Shown here in pieces: positions 60,928 through 64,000 of a DNA stretch of 64,000 nucleotides; position 1 is the stretch's first letter; every line of letters starts with the position of its first letter. The stretch is from Acorus gramineus (lineage: Eukaryota > Streptophyta > Magnoliopsida > Acorales > Acoraceae), in assembly GCA_030737835.1 (NCBI GenBank), contig CM060847.1, forward strand, positions 25,594,438 to 25,658,437. Direction: 5' to 3'. The notes under the pieces were generated by a model that had not been told where the DNA came from, made no database searches, and saw nothing but the letters and a program-made list of their open reading frames with translations. Both the position numbers and the translations under genes were made by a program.

Positions 60928-63873
60928 TGTTATATATGTGTCACTTTTAGCCTTCTGGTAACCATTGGGACATTTTGGCAGTTTTTCAATTTTTTTCGTT
61001 TTTCGATCAGAACCGCTAAAATTTTAGACTTTTAGCTATCATCCTGAGTTTGGGGACTCCGATTGAAAATTTAACTGCATATTATGTGTCCTGGTGCCAT
61101 TTCAAGCCACTCACGAAAATTTCATCGAATTCCGGTAACATTTCAGAATTTCACAATTCCGAATCGTATCCGGGTTTTGACCGAGCGAAAAGTCATTGGG
61201 AGACTTGACTTGGTCAATGTGGGCCCTTGACTTGGTCAATTGGTTTTGGATTTTAGTGTGGTTGGGTTGACTAGGGTCAAAGTGCACTTAGACCCACCTA
61301 AACCTAATCTAACCTAGCTTAACCTAATCTAATTTCAAGTGGTGAGTGTGTGAGGTGTGTGTGTGGTCCCCTTTAAACCCCACGCCTAGAAATAGTTGCA
61401 CCCCACTATTCATCATCTTCTCCACTCAATCTCTCTCTCCTCCTCTCTTTAAATCCCCCATATGATCTAGCTAGAGGGGTTAAAATCAAAAACCCTAAGA
61501 AGAGAAAAGATAGGTATTGTCCCGATCTATCTTCCGGTGGTCTCGGATTCGAGTTCCCTCTTGTGTGACCCCTTCTCATGATCTCTTTTCTCCTCTGATT
61601 TCAGCCCTCTTAGGCAGAGTTGAAGGCTTGGTGGTGGTATTTCGGTGCGCGAAGAGCACCCGATCTTCTTCCATTTCCTTCCTCTCCTTTGGGTGAATTT
61701 CCTTTCCTTCCATTTCTTGTCTAGATGTATGTTTAGGTGTGTTTTTGGGAGTGAAAGATGTGTTTGGTGGTTTGGGGGCTGTTGGAGGGCTGAGAGGGGT
61801 GGTTGAGTTCGGCACGGGTGCTTGCGGGCTCAACGGCAGGCAGGCAGGCAGCGCAGGCTGGTAGGCTCTTGGCAGGCGAGCTGGCAAGGCACGCGCGCGT
61901 GCGAGGGTTAAGCGGTTGGTGTGCGGGTGCTGCTCACTGGGCGCCGTGCGGGGGCTCGCGTGCGGAGCGCTGCGCAGAGGCGCAGTGCGTGCTGTGCGCG
62001 CGGGGCCGCGTGCGGGTGCTGCGCGCTGGGCGCCGTGCGTGGGCGTGCGCGCAGAGCGCTGCGCAGAGGCGTAGTGCGTGCTGTGCGCGCGGTGAGGCGA
62101 GCGGGGAGTGCATGCGGGGCGCTGCGCTGGGGCGCAGTGCAGGAGGGTGTGCGCGCGAGGCGCTGCGCTGGGTCGCAGTACTCGCGGGTGCATCCGGGGC
62201 TGGACGCGTGGTGCGCACGGGCGCGCGCGTGCGTGCGCCTGAGCGTGCGATGTGTCTGGGCTCGCGGGCAGGGCTCGGCAGTGCGTCTGGGCGCACGGGC
62301 TAGGGCGCGGCTGTGCGCCCGGTGCGGGTGGCCGTGCGCATGGCTGCCCGGGGGTTTGGGAGTGAGTCGGGGTGCTCGGACTCGCGTGCGTACGGGCCGT
62401 ATGTACGCTTGTCCGAGTGTTGGGTATTTTAGTGTATTTTTGTATATAATTGTGTATTTTACTCACCGAGTTGATTACCCTGTCTTGCAGATCTTGACGG
62501 ACGGTCACGCGACGACCCGGGTATTGGTGAGTGGGACAATCCAACCCAGTAGGGAGGCGCTATATGCACTTGGGCGTATACCGTCCTCCTCTCGGGCGCC
62601 ATAGTTTAATATTAACTTGTATAATATGTAATCTATGCAAGCATGATTAATATGTAGTATGCATGCCACCCTAGACCTTGTATGTTAGGGACTTGCACCC
62701 TTAGGATATGTGTAAGAGCCATGCATCCTGACACCATGTTTTCATGCTAGGAAAGCCTCGACCTATGCATGTGTCCTATTAGTTTAATTTATGAAATTAA
62801 ATGCGAACTTATGGTATTTTAGCATGCCTTAGGGAATATTATAAGGGCCTTGCGAGGTCAGCATTGAGACCCGGGCTAGGGTACTCCGTGTTCCTTGTTT
62901 GGTTGTCAGGATATCCTATATCGGGACCTCATAGTGCCCTCACAAGGTTTCTTTTCCCAATAATATTATAATATGTGTCTCCCCGCATCTTAGTTATGCG
63001 CCCTGGAGGAATTCTGAAGAATTCATGGCATTTATAAGTTGAGATCAGTGTTGGCGGATCCGAGTGGATCGTATGCGTGTGGATAGGCTGTTTCTTTTTC
63101 CTTCGTTGGATCCGTATAGAGACTGCCCCAGCGTTAGACAGGCCTTCCTGACAGAGGGCTCCCATCAGTAGGCACCTCCTGATTTGGGTTCGGACTGTGT
63201 TGAATTGTGGGAGCGGACCAGGCAGCCTACGGAGTGGAGGAGAGACTATCGGTGGACCAAGGGTGATTAACAGCCTAGTCAGTCCCAATATCCTATGTCA
63301 CCTACTTAGAAGGTGAGGGTGAGGGTGTGGTGGGTCGGCGATGTCGCGACCCACTGGTTTTGTGTATTCCCTGTCACTTAGAGGCTTTGATTTAATTGTG
63401 GTTAATATAAATTGTGATGCATGGGTTGTGCTATTCACTGAGCATGTGGCTCACCCCTCGCATATTTTTCTCCAGTTATCACTGAGTCGGATCTGAAGGA
63501 GGAGCTCCCCGAGAGACTTATTCAGTAGCGGAGCAGCGCCACGTCCCGCGAGTGTTAGAGGCCATCAGCATTCCTTTTGATTGTATGTATTATATTTCCG
63601 TGCTTGGGCACCTGTTTGTATTATACTTGGATGTATTTGTGTATATTGGCTCTCACAGGACAGTTGATTATGTATCGAGTCTGTATTATGTTTTTGATTT
63701 ACAGACTCAGTCTTTTAGCTTCCGCTATTTGTGTATATATCATGTCAGCCCTGCTTTTGTCTGTGTTGTCATTTTAGCTGTTGTTTAGAGTATGTTATTG
63801 ATCTCCTGTTTAGACTGTTGATATCATATATACACTTGCCGCGTCCCGGGGACGGCCGCCCTGGGGCGTGACA
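60928..63873 (+). mobile_element. A-family 5' LTR of a retrotransposon (LTR 5)
   Basis: 2946 bp, TGTTATATATGTG...GGGGCGTGACA. Directly followed by a primer-binding site, so this is a 5' LTR rather than a solo copy. Landmarks: possible donor GTGAAT at 61693, GC-rich block about 61810-62400, mini-exon 62491-62526 between TTGCAG and GTGAGT, acceptor TTTTCTCCAG with the next exon at 63476, one G-rich unit at 63311-63327. The promoter section 61175-61385 differs completely from the other copies: about 210 bp with repeated GACTTGGTCAAT and TAACCTAATCTAA and no clear TATA box. The leader dyad is degenerate (GGTATTGTCCCGATCTATC). Confidence 0.9.
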
Positions 63874-64000
63874 AAAGTTGGTATCAGAGCCTGGTCCTGT
63901 CAGAGCCAATTGTCTTCTTTTTCGTAGAGATGAGTCCTAGGATTTCTATATGAGTATTCTGATCCTAGTGTCTGGTTTTCTTAGGTTGCTGATATGCCTC
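63874..64000 (+). mobile_element. Retrotransposon internal start with PBS
   Basis: After a 5-nt spacer (AAAGT) the sequence TGGTATCAGAGCC (63879-63891) is complementary to the 3' end of plant initiator methionine tRNA, the usual primer for Ty3/gypsy and copia elements. The remaining ~110 bp is untranslated leader with no sustained frame; gag and pol would lie right of the window. Confidence 0.88.

Overview
The window is nuclear DNA of a flowering plant. Both protein genes have GT-AG introns. One encodes a plastid-type pentatricopeptide (PPR) protein and the other a plant PAT1 decapping activator. The rest is typical plant repeat DNA: Ty3/gypsy-like LTRs, tRNA-derived SINEs, MITEs, CACTA-like debris and microsatellites. 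The long introns and repeat load suggest a medium or large non-grass genome; I cannot name the species.

Layout. 1-9784: a minus-oriented LTR of one family (called Y here) broken by three copies of a second, ~2.9-3.2 kb LTR family (called A). 9785-11237: a decayed transposase-like fragment and a Tourist-like MITE. 11238-17883: Y-type LTR sequence with another solo A LTR (12719-15612) inserted between perfect GGGGG target duplications. 17884-23535: MITE, SINE and repeat-cluster DNA. 23536-31473: the nine-exon PPR gene (EMB2279-like). 31474-39305: repeat-bearing intergenic DNA. 39306-48946: the five-exon PAT1 gene, whose large intron 2 carries a recent 720-bp duplication. 50798-52730: a 1.9-kb terminal-inverted-repeat element with an 8-bp target duplication that carries a broken poly(A)-binding-protein RRM fragment. 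52739-60927: MITEs and repeat clusters. 60928-64000: an A-family 5' LTR followed by a tRNA-iMet primer-binding site, so a retrotransposon continues off the right edge.

The two genes are on the plus strand and unrelated in function: plastid RNA metabolism for the PPR protein, cytoplasmic mRNA decapping for PAT1. The most interesting signal is in the A LTRs. After a short U3 with a TATA box, each copy has a conserved dyad hairpin, a splice-donor-like site, an 0.7-1.0 kb extremely GC-rich 'intron', a 36-nt mini-exon framed by TTGCAG and GTGAGT, a second ~1 kb 'intron' and a pyrimidine-rich acceptor. The divergent Y LTR keeps the donor and a 39-nt mini-exon. This looks like a noncoding, multi-exon leader built into an LTR. 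Exon boundaries were read by eye from splice signals and reading frame; no alignment or database search was run.
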